Shown here one piece after another: positions 1 to 11,942 of a stretch of 64,000 bases of DNA (position 1 is its first letter; every line of letters starts with the position of its first letter). A model generated the notes under the pieces. That model worked only from the letters and a program-made list of their open reading frames with translations. It was not told the DNA's origin and searched no databases. A program made the position numbers and the translations under genes. Source of the stretch: Cryptomeria japonica (Eukaryota; Streptophyta; Pinopsida; Cupressales; Cupressaceae); the NCBI RefSeq assembly GCF_030272615.1, contig NC_081408.1:302533450-302597449 (forward strand), given 5' to 3'.

Positions 1-1454
1 AGTCACTACAGAATGAACTTATGTCCAAAAACATCAAAAATTACTAAACACTTTTGAGTAGTAGCCCACCCATTCTATTGATTGAGGATATTTGTGAGAA
101 GTTCAGTGCAAGAGCATAGATGGTTTTGCTCCCAAGATACTCACCATACATATTTCCTTGAGTAGAAACATAGCTTTTTGAAAGGTTACTTGTAGCCCGA
201 TAAAAGTGGTGACTCCCCCATCATAGGGATTATCTATTTGTTATGCTCGTGAAAGACTTAGTATATCACATCCTTACCTGCCATGACGGGATTCATAAGG
301 TATGTAGTACCAAAGTCGAAGAAATATCAAGACGTGGGCTAAAATTATCGCAACTGGCCATTTGACCTTAGGGATAAAAAGTGTTTGAAGTGTTTTCATT
401 TTTTAGTCAAGACTAGTGCAAATTGAGCCGACTTCAAGCTTTGGAAACACCTAAAATATATTTGAAGGAAGGAGTCATACAAAGTTCAAAATATTGGGTT
501 GATCTAGATCCATACTTACTTGTGCCTTTTGAGGCAACATTCTTGTGTTTGTGTGCTTGCTTTTCTTTCTTGTCAAAGAAACATCATAAATCCAAAATCC
601 AAAATAAAGAACAAAAACCAAAGTCTCAAACTATATGACCATTCTTCACATCTTGAGAAAGAAGAATCTTCATCAACACATCAACTTGAAGAAAAGACCA
701 CTGAGCTCAAAGGCTCTCATCAAAAGGAGGAAATTCTTCTATTGAAATAGACAAATCTTTGTCTCTCATAGAACCTTCTTACGTCACATGCGTCTTTACC
801 TTCAAGGGAAATCAAATGATTTTGATCAAGAATCATTAAACCATAGAGCTTTTATGCAATATTGAGCTTTGAGTTATCACAAGAACAAAGGAGGCAAAAT
901 CAATCCTGCTTTCTTTCTAGATATTTGTATCACATATAACTCAGCTAGGGAAGAACCACCAACCCCTGAACAAGAAGAGGAAGATTTTGTTCCTTTTGTA
1001 ACATAAAGTTTCTATTGAAGTTAAACATCTCATCCATTATCACATTCATATATCATCAAATCCATTCCAACTCTCAAAACATCAAAAGATTTTTGTCCTA
1101 AGTTCTATTTCGATATTGCTTGAAACAAACACAAACACATCACTTTTTAGAGTGTCTCTACATCTAGGATAAACTCATCCTAAGAGGCATTTCTACGCAG
1201 GTTAAAACTAGTCTATGAGTGCATCCTCTCATTACTAGGTAGTTGAGTCTGTAACACATCTCTGATCTCTCTAAACCTTATCACATCAAATTTTGTCAAT
1301 CAAACACAATAAACAATTCAAGAAAGAACTTTGGTAGCATCTACCTTTAGTGCTAGAGATTCGTATGCAAAACACTTCACCAAACATCAATCTTTCATTC
1401 CATCACCAACTCATCATCATTTTCATCAAACTTCAACAAAAACTTATAAATAAA
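1..1454 (+). other. Leader region of Ty3/gypsy element G, no gene
   Basis: This stretch precedes the gag start at 1455 and is best read as the untranslated leader of element G. No LTR or primer-binding site is visible, so the 5' LTR lies outside the window. Two overlapping short open frames at 423-750 show no domain and disagree in frame, so I do not call them genes. The assignment is an inference from position. Confidence 0.4.
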
Positions 1455-3112
1455 ATGGCTCATACTAGATCAAGATCTAGACAACAAGAAATCGAAGAGG
1501 AAGAGGAAGAAAATATCAACGAATTCCAAGAAGCCCTTGGAGGAAACGTAAATGTTGACAACCCAAGTACTCCTTTTCCAACAACATTAGAAAGGGCACA
1601 ACACAACCCTCTTTAATAGACTTTTTGATGAAATACTCAGGAGCAATGCGGATGCTCACTTTTTAAGACTTTCTCAAGAGGGGGCTAAACTACCCTCTAA
1701 CTTTGATGTCGCACAACTAAGACAAGCATCAGAACGTCAAAGTCTCAATGAGGATGAAAGAGGTCGAGAACATATTAGATACAACCTTCATCAAGGTAAT
1801 CCCCCACCTCCTCCTCCTCCAAATAAAATAGACATGTTATAGCAACAAGTCAAAAATATCACCCAACAACTTCATAGTGGTGTAAAAACCATTCAATTTT
1901 CACTTAATGACATTTGTCCCTATCCCTTTGATAGGAATCTTCATATGCCACCTTTTCCACAAGGGTTTGAAACACCCAAGCTTGAAAAGTATAGAGGAAA
2001 AGGAGATCCTCGTGATCATGTTAGATAATTCCATTTAGCTTGCCTCGAAGTGGCATACGAGGATACTTACCTAATGCGACTTTTTCCCCAAAGCTTGGGA
2101 GGAACAACCACATCATGGTTTTCTCAATTACCAGGTGGCATTAGGACATTTGAAGAACTCATCCAAAAATTCTTGGCACATTACTCACACAACATTGAAC
2201 TTGATATCACAATGGTTGATCTATGTAACACTAAACAAAAACCAGGTGAGCTATTTTTCAGTCTTTCTGCAATGATGGCGTCAAATGTCTAGCAGACATT
2301 CTCTTCACTTACCTGAACAAGAACTAGTGGAAATATTTATTTCCAACTTGAATGACGAAATAGAATTTCACCTAGATGTAAAAGACATAGACTCTTTCAA
2401 TGACATGATCACAAAAGGCTTAAAATGTGAGTGGGCTCTCATCAAAAAAGGGCTTATCAAGATATATAATGAGCCAAAGGATAGCCCTCGCCCACACTTC
2501 AATAGTGACAAACCTAACTTCAGGAACAAAAACAAAAATGTCATCAACGATGGGGTTGTGGATGCAAGAACTATCAAAACTGCACAACCTATGGTTCGAT
2601 TTGTAGGATAGAACCCCCCACCCAAGAATAACATAGTTGCTCCTCCAAATCAAGGATGCAACACATCTCAAGAGGAACCCAGACAACGTCAACAAAATTT
2701 TAAACCAAAACGAACATACACTCCCTTAGGGGAATCCATCAAAACAGTGTTACGTCAGTTGGTTTCTCAAAATCTAGTTACCTTACCCAAAACATCAAAT
2801 TATGAACCTCAAGTCAAATCTTCATGGTGGAGGGATACTGAACATTGTGATTTCCATCAAGGGAAAGGACATAAGACAAGAAATTGTCACAGATTGAATG
2901 ATCTTATTCAGGATCTTATTGATCAAGGTGAAATCAAAATCGAAGGACATGACCCAAAGACAACAAACAATGATCATCTCATGTTTAAAAATCCACTTCC
3001 ATCACATGATCAAAGGGGTCCTTCCACTTCAGGGAGAAACAAATATACCATTGATTATACCCAAGCTGTGTATAATTACACTGAGAATCACCTATATGAT
3101 GCCAGTGAATAG
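1455..3112 (+). pseudogene. gag: Broken gag of Tat-like Ty3/gypsy element G
   Basis: Capsid-nucleocapsid polyprotein of a Ty3/gypsy retrotransposon. The chosen ATG at 1455 opens MAHTRSRSRQQ followed by an acidic run. Near 1610 the frame shifts; in the new frame a CPYPFDRN motif and the conserved capsid stretch (LMRLFPQSLGG, WFSQLPGGIRTFEEL) are readable. A second frameshift lies near 2265. In-frame stops occur near 1839 (TAG), 2025 (TAA) and at 2609 (TAG). A zinc-knuckle-like CDFHQGKGHKTRNC motif of the type seen in Tat gags is coded at about 2846-2886. The gene is dead. The paralogous gag of element D at 25.7-27.4 kb supports the call. Confidence 0.85.
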
Positions 3113-4439
3113 ACTACAACTATAACCATCAAAAATCCTAGCTCCACTTGCAATGTTATTACATGTCGCAGCAAGATTACCATAAAAGCAGCTCCACAAG
3201 GCACCCCATCTATCCCAAAGTAGTATAACCTTGTGGACCAATTAGACAAAACGCCCGCACTAATATCTATCTTAGAGCTATTTCTCCTATCTCCATCCCA
3301 TAAAACAATTTTGGATCAAGCTCTCCAAGAGGCGTCAATCCCTGCAAACCTAAATACAGATCAGTTCCAAGCCATGGTTGGAAATCTATGGTCATCACCT
3401 TGTCTCACTTTCTCTGAAAGTGACAACTTATCCTTCCAGCAACCTCATAATACCTCACTCCACATTGAAGAGTTTATCAACCAACATAGGATCAAGCGAT
3501 TCTTGATTGATAATGGAGTAGGCCTAAATATTTGTACACTACAATTAGTCACAACTTTGGGATATGCAATTGAATCAGTGGCTCCCCGCAAGAAGATAAC
3601 AATCAAAGCCTATGATGATGCAGAGCGTTCACCCAAAGGAGCTGTAGTGCTACCAATCTGAGTGGGCCCTGTGGTGAAACACATCATATGTCAAGTTTTG
3701 GACCTTCTTCTATTGTATAATTTGTTGTTAGGAAGACCTTGGATACATGCCATGCAAGCCGTTCCATCCACCTACCATCAGTGTATCAAGTTTTTTTCAC
3801 TATCGTGGAATCTGGAGGTGTCCTCGCCGAAGTGAGACTAATCCCCCAGTGTGTACGACCCACTCACAAGGTAGCAACACACACAAAGTTAACACAACCA
3901 GGGACTCAAACTCAAGACCATGGGAAGCATACCCATGCCTTAAGTTGTGATCCACGATCGGGCAAGCTAGGGCCGAAGCCCATAGTGTATCAAGTTCCCT
4001 CATAATGGTGTAGAAATTACAATCCTAGGCAATGCAAATCCCTTTGCATATTATCACAATATCAATCATCAAACCAGAGATTACTGTTCCCAACAATAGA
4101 GAAGCCATCTCATCCACATCATATGTAGGTCCAGCCTCTCTTTCCAGTTCAAACACCACTATAACCAAGCAAGAGAAGCTCAAAATGAAAATAGCAGAGG
4201 AAGGTCCTGGGGAGTATAATTTGAGCCAACTCTTTTGTGTTGGACAAATGCGTACTTCTCCTAGAACTCATGGTAAACCTCAACGGTTACTTCATACACC
4301 ACTGGTCAAGCCAGCATGCACTTTGATGCCTTTCATCCTTGGAAAGAGTCAAGAAGGAGAGACCAGAGATGAGGACTTAGTAGAATGGATCTATAAAGAT
4401 CCCATCACCACTGATATTCTGCAAGCTAAGCTTCAATAA
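3113..4439 (+). pseudogene. Broken protease region and linker of element G, SINE-interrupted
   Basis: Continues the gag frame. The aspartic protease active site reads LIDNGVGLNIC with the Asp codon at 3509-3511; element D has LIDGGDGLNI at the same place, so the residue after Asp differs. The flap-distal [10 protein letters not shown] motif is coded near 3725-3757. Stops occur at 3110-3112 (TAG), before 3233 (TAG) and at 3659-3661 (TGA). A SINE interrupts the reading at 3793-3983. Past it, a frameshift near 4075 leads into a linker with VPNNREAIS and GEYNLSQLF that matches the linker of element D. Similarity ends at about 4439; reverse transcriptase, RNase H and integrase are absent, so G is truncated. 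Confidence 0.8.
3793..3983 (-). mobile_element. tRNA-derived SINE with 13-bp target duplication
   Basis: A 191-bp insert flanked by the direct repeat AGTGTATCAAGTT at 3780-3792 and 3984-3996. On the minus strand it ends in a short A run, the expected SINE tail. Its head has a B-box-like AGTTTGAGTCC (complement of about 3902-3912) and an A-box-like GTGGATCACAACTTAAGG about 35 bases upstream, both close to tRNA promoter boxes with C-to-T decay. The uninterrupted paralogous site in element D (minus strand, about 25,165-25,220) acts as an empty-site control. Insert plus duplication is 204 bp, a multiple of three. Family name unknown. Confidence 0.75.
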
Positions 4440-5143
4440 TATTTAGATTAAAATATTGACTAGAAATTCTATAGTTCTTCAATTATAATTAAAGTGAAGA
4501 AAACAATATAAATAAAATATAATAATCATTAAATAATTCATAAATTAAATAAGAAAAATAATCGAATAAATTTAAAAAGATTAAGATGGTTTTTAGATTT
4601 AGTTAGGATACCTATAATAATCATGTGATGCAGATAATAATAATCATATAATTATTAGATTCAAAAAATTGATTCATGATATTATCTAAGTGAGTAGCTT
4701 GCAAATGATAAATACAATCCAAAATTCTATTCATTCATAAGTTATTGATTCATGATATTATCTGAGTAGCTTGCAAATGATAAATACAATCCAAAATTCT
4801 ATTCATTCACAAGTTATTGGCCTAAAGTTATCAACCTCACCCTTGGATATCAAAATTAGAATATGTGCATAAGTACTAGGTATAAATGTTGTTGGAGCTA
4901 CCAAATATTTTACAAAAAATTTAATTATTATAGATTTTGAAATAAGAAGCAGCAAAGCAAGGGTGTTGAATGTTCATCAACATGCATAGGCAATATTAAC
5001 AACTTACAACATACTATCTAGCAACATACTTACAACATATCAAAAAACAACAAAAAAGTCTTAAAATGATAATATTAATGATATATAAAGTCTTAACAGT
5101 ATAAACCAAAAGGCCTAAAAAGTCAAAGCCAGTCTACCAGTGG
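4440..5143. other. AT-rich region without genes
   Basis: No coding signal on either strand. The sequence is very rich in A and T with short poly-A and ATAATAAT runs, and it contains the tandem duplication listed separately. Whether it belongs to the 3' side of element G or to another element cannot be told. Confidence 0.5.
4671..4818. repeat. Two-copy tandem duplication, 76 and 72 bp
   Basis: Copy one is 4671-4746 and copy two 4747-4818. Both begin GATTCATGATATTATCT and end AAGTTATT. They differ by a 4-bp deletion and one transition near the end, so the duplication is recent relative to its surroundings. Confidence 0.9.
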
Positions 5144-6773
5144 CTATTTGAGCACATTGCTCCAGTCATCAGTGATGAAATTGAAGAGTTCCTCATAGTT
5201 CCCTTCATTATCTGCATCTTTACCTAGGAATTTTTTCTGCATCAAACATATGGAAGTGGTCGAGTTTTGCATGAACCTTAGACTAAACTTGGAGATGCTG
5301 ATAATATTTTGCTCTATCTCCAACAGATTTTTCTTTAGAGCATCCAATTCATCCATTGTGGCCCTACAATCATCAACGTTGTGCGTACTCTCCCCTTGAT
5401 GATTGACCACCTCCTCTAGCATGGCCTCCTAGGTCAAGTCCAAGGGTTCATTTTTACCATTATGCTCAAAGTTGTCACTAGTGGATTTGTCCAAACTCTC
5501 TTCCTTCCATGTTCCATCCTCAACTTCATCTTCATCTTTAGTGGCATCCTCATTGTTAGCAACATTCTCTTGCTTCGATTCCTCCTCATAGTCAACTAGT
5601 TTTTTAGCATCAGTTTCGCTCATCATACGACCTACCAACCTATTCGAGTGCTTGAAATTAATGCTTCCACTCTTAATTTTATCTTCAATACCCCCTCCTC
5701 ATAATCACCAACCACCTCTTGAATGGTAATATTGTATTTTTTTGTTAGTGGGGATGGTCTTTAGGGTTTCTTTTACTTATCCTCGATGGAGGTGGTAGTC
5801 GAATGTTTATCTTTAGCCACCATACCAAGGGTAGGGGTAGCAAGGGAAGCAAGGAAAGATAGGGGTTTAGTTGTAGAAGGGATTTGCAGGCATTTATTTT
5901 TGCCAGTCCTTGAGGAATCAAGTATAATAGCTATAGGGAGCCAGTTAGAGCATGGGACTTCAAGGGCTTCTATAACTGTTAGTTTTCTAGGCGAACAAAG
6001 AGCCAAGTTGAAGTGGTACAAACAAAAATGAGGCCTTGGTGGAGGGGTGTGGGTTTTTGACCATGATTTTTGGCCATATCCATGACATCATGAATTGAAC
6101 TTTCTAAGGATGTTAATAGGAAAAACAAAAGAGATAGTAGATCATAGTTATGGACATGATTAGACAAATGAAGATGGTAATAGTAATATACTTTGGATCT
6201 TCTCTCTAAAGTAAATAACTTCATTAACATTATGCAAACCAAGCTCCATGGATTCGATAGTTTGGCACGCGAAAGTCCTCTATGTACCCTAACTAATTCC
6301 TCCTTATCGTTAAAGAATTGGGTTAAGATTTCATTGTCCATAACCTAGCTTTTCTTCTTCCATTTTCTCCCTCTGGTGGAGAGACCCATCAATTTCCCAA
6401 TGACATAATCACTAATATCAAATGATACACCTCCCACAATAACCCTCATATGAACCAAAGACTTGGTAAACTAGACTGATAGGTTTTCGTCATAACCATC
6501 TATGAATTCAATAAAATGGGCCACCCCTCTCCCTTTACAGATATGCCATACCATGGGGTTCTCTTTGAACTCAATGTGCATATTGGGATCAATTCTTACC
6601 ATGGCCCCACACATGGTGAAGGTCATCAAATTAGCATAGAGAACCCAAACCAGAGACTTAGCTCGTTCTTTTTCTAACAATCTAAAATTAGTTGGTAAAA
6701 CAAACTTTTGAGCCTTGGAATTAATTTTCATGGTTAAATGCTTGTCAATAGTGATGCAATAATTGATAAGCAA
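5144..6773 (-). pseudogene. Broken retroelement accessory ORF, PMD-like
   Basis: Three reading-frame pieces run in order on the minus strand (6773-6471 and 6341-5979 in one frame, then 5638-5144 in another, separated by stops and a frameshift). The first parts contain VGGVSFDISDYVIGKLMGL and, further on, a PW..V...LMK..TL.RR pattern followed by YYYHLHLSNH. The same arrangement (V.GLRVI..RIAEVIGLP, then LPGEWQQVAYHLMKYL and HFKLLSHL) is seen in the accessory ORF of element B. The C-terminal part is acidic and lysine-rich and looks coiled-coil. This resembles the plant-mobile-domain or 'putative plant transposon protein' ORFs that travel with Ty3/gypsy elements; that family assignment is an inference from pattern only. 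No neighbouring LTR was found. Confidence 0.5.
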
Positions 6774-7546
6774 TTGACATAAACACTAAGCAGGCCAAAC
6801 CTTTCCCTCAGTACTAAGTGAAAAATTATGTTGGTATTCTCAAGCGTGGAAAATAACAACACTTAAAATAATCATTAAAAAAGTATTAGTTTTTCTCTTA
6901 TTAGTCATTTCAATGGCATGGTTGCACAAAAAATGATAACTTATTGACATCATAAAGTGGCCCTCTAGGGTGGCCATGTGATAGAACCATGCACGAATCA
7001 ACCACCTCATCATTTGAACCCTTTCACTATAAAGGGAACCCTACCCTTTCATCCTAGTTGGCCTAGTGTGCCATGGGTCAGGAATCCACATCATCTAAGT
7101 AGTCATCACCCCCTAACAATTAGCTTATTATACTTGGGGTGCCACCATTTCTTCCATCTGGGCCACAAGTAGGAGATCCATGTTATCCCAACAACCATCA
7201 CCCCCTACTATCTTTCCCACTACCAAGAGGGTCCCACCCTTTCATCCATTTAACCTATTATACCTTAGGTTACTCATCCACCTTAGCTCCATGTCAATCA
7301 CCTATTTTCTAGCCCTATAGGGAGCCTGACTGCCATGTCTATTCATTAGGTAATTTAAATCCATCTTTTGCCTAAATAATAATAATTATTTTATTACTTT
7401 CCATCCTCTATTCTAGAAATAATGAGCAAAGAATGACTCTTAGAAGCCAAAACCCCCCATTTTCATTATTCTCCATGCTGATTGGATTTACTCTCCTCTA
7501 TAAGGAATCTTTGAACATTGGTGGGTAGGCACTCCCTTAATGTCTA
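6774..7546. other. Non-coding gap before LINE end
   Basis: No ORF or recognisable domain on either strand. It is C-rich on the plus strand with loosely repeated phrases such as CACCCCCTA and CACCCTTTCATCC between about 7020 and 7240. It may be the 3' untranslated part of the minus-strand LINE that starts to its right; this is inferred from position alone. Confidence 0.35.
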
Positions 7547-8335
7547 TCATTTGAGGTTTCCAATCCCCAAGCCCAAAGCAACCATGACATCTGCTACTCT
7601 ATTTCCTTCCTTGAATGCATGTCTTATTTTAAATGTGTTGATCCCTAGGAGTCGTTTGTGAATATCGCTGATTGTCTCATCAATGGTTCATCCTACCATG
7701 TTATGATATTTAGGGTGATTAAAAAATTATTATGGATACTATTTAACCCCTAGAACCATACCCTATGCCTAATTACTAGTACCCTCATCTAGGCTACCCT
7801 TGTAAGCTGCCACCAAGGTACCCGTGTTGGATCAAATTACTCCTTAAACACCAACCAAACCCTATCAAGTTGCCCCATCAAAATTCAATTTGTGCAACCT
7901 TGACAAATGAGGGTGCCATCACGTGTTCATCCTCTATCCTTTTGAGTTGTCAAATCTAGTATAAGAGTTGGGCAGGTTCCAATTCTTGGCAATTTTATCA
8001 TCAAAAGGTAAGGCGGGGTAATAGGGGCACACCCATCTATAGACATATATGCTATCTTTTAGGAGTTTGGAAAAGATGATAAATACCTCTTCTATATTTC
8101 TTTCCCCCTCTTTAAATATCCTATTATCCCTTTCCTTCTAGATACTCTAGCATAGATTTGGTGGGATTTGTATCCATAGTTCTCCAACCAGAGGGTGTTG
8201 AGATGGGCTCACCCACTCCAAAGAAAATATTGTGGGGGGGGGGGAGGTATATTCATAGACTAACACACATCTAGATTTTGCAAAACTTGACCCCATATAA
8301 TGTAATACCCCTCTGACCCTCACATGATAAGACAT
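7547..8335 (-). pseudogene. C-terminal end of a LINE ORF2: RNase H domain
   Basis: A single minus-strand frame of about 263 codons, interrupted by stops but with no frameshift, gives the hallmark C-terminus of plant L1-type LINEs. The order is LWIQIPPNLC, then the KERDNRIFKE motif (8,140 region), then LHKLNFDGAT (Asp codon at 7877-7879, the first RNase H catalytic residue), GTLVAAYKGS, and finally IRHAFKEGNRVADVM before a TGA at 7547. The REGNRVAD-like motif is diagnostic for the RVT_3 RNase H of plant LINEs. The upstream reverse transcriptase and endonuclease are not found to the right, as expected for a 5'-truncated LINE. A run of 12 G at about 8236-8247 lies inside it. Confidence 0.75.
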
Positions 8336-11045
8336 GTATTATGATATCAAACCTACACTTTAATACAAATAATGTAGTAATGTTGTAATAATCAACATGG
8401 ATAAAGATGTCTATTAGACCTAGTGGTCACTATGATGTTAGAGTTTCCATTAATATGGTTAATTATTTAAAGTAGTTTGGTTATTTTTTGGTGGATGTTG
8501 GTTGGAAAGGGGTGACATCACATCATTGGAAGAGATGAGAATGCATGTGATGTGAGAATCCCCTTCCAACGAATATAATGTTTTGGTTGCTTATAGGTAT
8601 ACAAGGGTACCTAGATATGATGTGTATATCTTGACTGTGCTAAATAGGAGGTGGTTCATTATGATACTCTTTCTAATGTTATAATGTGTTATTAACAAGT
8701 GGATTGTTCTATCCATGTTTAATATATATTCTCATTTGGGAAATGGATTATGATCTAGGGTAATGCCTTCTATGTTTGTTTTCTTGATTATGTTCTTATG
8801 GATTTATGTTAGTTTTTTGTGACATGTTGCTTGTCAGAGGTAGGGATACTCAATTGATTTATTGTAGGTTTCTTATGTGTAATGGATCTATGTTTTAAGA
8901 CATGAGTATGTTATGATGATCTATACTTTATGGACCTTTCGGTGGTATTAGGGTTTATGATTACATCTATGATGTCCTAGTGGTGTTGATATGATGAGGG
9001 TATTGTTATCTCTAAAAAATGCACCCTTGCTAATTTGTAGAAATTATCTTTAAAGAGAAACATGGGAGCACTCCTAGGCTTGTGGGTTGCCTAAAAAATT
9101 TGAGTGAGCCTCTAGAGAAAGCTGGTTCTTATAGGGCTTCACCTAAATTTAACTATTCTAATGACTTCACTGGGAAAAGAGAAAGGAGGATTGCATGAAG
9201 TAAACCTATAATCTAATAGGTGATGCCCCAAAATATTCTATCCAAATCTATAAAATTAGTTTTTTAAATGACATAATTTCAACCGAGAGATAAAATAACT
9301 TGCACAACTCCAAACTGTATACCTTGCATAGACACTCCACAAGAAGGTTTTTACTGCATCTAATCCAAGAAGGAAGAAATAAACTTCACAACTTGAACAA
9401 CTACAACACCACACAACTCATTAAAATCTGCAACAAAAGTATATTCCTTTTGCAAAATATGCTTAATAATAAAACCAAATTACAAGGAAGTAATAACTTC
9501 ACAAGTAGAAATGCCAAATTACTTAATTGAATACAATATGACAAAAAATAAGAGAAGGCAAACACTTATCTATTTATGTCAAAAGGTAACCTGATATACA
9601 AAAATCTGGAAATATGAGTTACAAATCTATCTCTAAAGTAAAAAACTCCAAGAATGAGTTACAATAATGCCAATGAATGAAAAGAGATAACTTGGAAGAA
9701 TGATTTCCAAGTCCTAAAGGAAAAACAAGTCCTCCCTAAATCCAAGGAACAAAAAAACCAATTGGTTGTGCAAAACCAATTACCCTACTTTTTAGGTCCC
9801 TAATAGACACTAAAAAGGCTCAAACATGGGTAAATGGTCAAACCATGACCATACATGCCATAAAAAAACATCAAGGTATGACTAAATATGCTCTAAGAGT
9901 TCTAAAATGACCAGGAAACTCTCCTAGATTCTTTCGCAATGTTCCTAAATACTCTCAATTCCTCCCCTTTTCATAGCACATGTGCCCTATTCCATGACTT
10001 ATTCTACTTTGCAATTAATAATTTATTCAAAATGACTTATATCTTCATCACTTGAATAATTACAATATCCTTCCATTTGCAAAAATAAAATAAAAAAACA
10101 TTACATCCCTTCCCATTCAATGCATCTATGCATACATGAAATTCAAAGGCATTCTTTTGATTTTACAATGTTAAAACACCAAAGGTCTCTATGTCAAAAG
10201 GAGGACACATACAAATACCTAGCAAAATAGACTTGACAAGTCACATACCCATGGGGGTATGTTTGGAATTTGATTTTTGTTTAAATACAATGGCAAAAGT
10301 GTTGTTGGGTTCTAGAATAATCTCTAGGGTAAAACAACCCTAAAGCATCAAAAGTTGATTCATTTGTGACTTGCATCTTTTCGGGGAGCCCTAAGGTTTC
10401 AATGAGGCACCACCATGAACCTATGAAAACCTACATATTACACTTGCTCAGCTTTGTATAAGGTAAATCCCTTTGTGATTATTATGCATGTTGATTCCTT
10501 ATTAAACTACCATCCTCGGTGTAACATGTGAAATTCTTGTTTGTGTTTATTTGGTTGGCCTCCTGTGTCATGATGACTCATTATTGCAAGGGTTTTATTC
10601 TGTAAAGCATCATGATTCTTGCATACTCTTGGGTTTTAATGAAGATTTCTATTGAAGCTCATTCTTTGACCAAAACAAAGGTAAACACCTTCTCTATTTT
10701 TTGCAACTTTGTAAATGGAACCCATACATATTCTGAGAAATTTTATTTTATTTTTTGTATTTTTGGAGGGTTTCTCCTTCTTTGTACATTTGAGCTTTTG
10801 AATTTTTTTTTCTTACCTCTGTGCCTTCTACCAAGTACAAGATAAGATAAGCTCATTTTCTCTATATATAACTACTTATATACACCTTTCTTCCTTCATA
10901 GCCTCGTGGTTTGCATCTTTTGGTCTTCTCACATCAGGGTTCGAAATGTTCAAAACCTTAACTTCTGTGTCTTCTTTGTCTTTAAGGTTTCATTAATTTT
11001 ACCATCCTGTGTAGATTTCTTTTCATAATCACTGAGGCATTTTTT
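8336..11045. other. 2.7 kb with no recognised feature
   Basis: I see no sustained coding frame, LTR pair or known repeat. The part at about 9,290-10,250 is A-rich on the plus strand and the rest is T-rich and AT-rich. It may hold decayed elements or the host target of element D, but nothing in the sequence settles this. Confidence 0.5.
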
Positions 11046-11118
11046 TGTAAAATTATGTGTATTAATCCATTTGACAAACATTAAACACAACATTCAATGA
11101 AACATTATATAAGAGAGT
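11046..11118 (-). repeat. 73-bp remnant of the left (3') LTR edge of element D
   Basis: Matches 29,645-29,717 with about five differences, in the same orientation. The right copy lies next to D's primer-binding site and is the edge of D's 5' LTR, so the left copy is best read as the edge of the 3' LTR. Similarity stops abruptly at 11,118, where the right copy goes on for another 283 bp before element B. The left LTR is therefore truncated or rearranged. Confidence 0.55.
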
Positions 11119-11942
11119 GGAGAGGATAGTGGTGATGGAGGAGGAAGTGGTGATGGAGGAGGAATTAGTGATGATTGTGGACATGGTGATGGCGAGGGTG
11201 GAGGTGGTAGATCTAGACAACAAAGGGAGCATAAACAACTACCTATTGACTAGGAGACCTAGGTAGTGAGGAGAAGGAGATCTAAGAGACTTCCTCCGTA
11301 GGGTACAAATACTGTAGAAGCTATGAGATAGGATACAAGGACAATGGGTGCAGCTATCTAGGCATTGACACAAGCACAAATAGGGTGACAATAGGCATTA
11401 CAGATCAGAGTGTCATCTCATCATCATGGAGCATAGATAGCTACTTTGCAATCCATGGTACAAGGCTTACAAAGATAGCTAGCACAGGTACAAGGTCAGT
11501 TGACACAAGCCTAGATACAAATTGGCTCTCTAACAATAGAGAGAGATGTAGTTGTTGATATAGATGAGAGAGTACAAAGACTGGCCAAGGGTACTAGCAT
11601 AGGTGAGACTATCAGGGCCATTCAATACTCTACGTGGGAGACTCTAGAGTACTAAAGACAATTGTATTATGCTATTGTTCCTACAGAGGAACAAGCTCTG
11701 AGTTTTGTGCAAGCTACCAATACTAGATCTAGATGGAGTTGATCATGGACCGAGAGTAGGGCTGTCATTGGGTCACTCTGTAGAGATCCTTGTACTAGGG
11801 ATCCAGGTGCAGGGCCGTTAGGTACCGCAACAGGCACATGTACAATGATACCTTTAGTGTCTAGAGAGAGTACAACTGAGCGTCTCACTTGAGATATTGA
11901 CAATATGTACCATATTTTGAGGTATACATATTTTTTAGACAT
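11119..11942 (+). pseudogene. Unidentified coding-like stretch with Gly-rich start
   Basis: One plus-strand frame keeps protein-like composition for about 270 codons: a Gly/Asp-rich start (SGDGGGSGDGGG), a basic patch (VRRRRSKRLPP), then a glutamine-rich helical part (LQSMVQGLQR, LAQVQGQLTQA, DERVQRLAKG) and YYAIVPTEEQALSFVQA. It is interrupted by many stops, most of them TAG, often where glutamine would fit the repeats. I do not recognise the family. It abuts the LTR edge of D directly, which suggests a rearranged junction or a captured fragment. Confidence 0.35.

Noticed and set aside
423-750. Two overlapping short open frames in the leader of element G
   Set aside because: Different frames, no domain, low-complexity Lys-rich ends; expected by chance in AT-rich DNA.
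8236-8247. Poly-G run, with similar runs near 18,984 and 46,770
   Set aside because: Simple homopolymer runs at unrelated places; no consistent context and prone to sequencing error.
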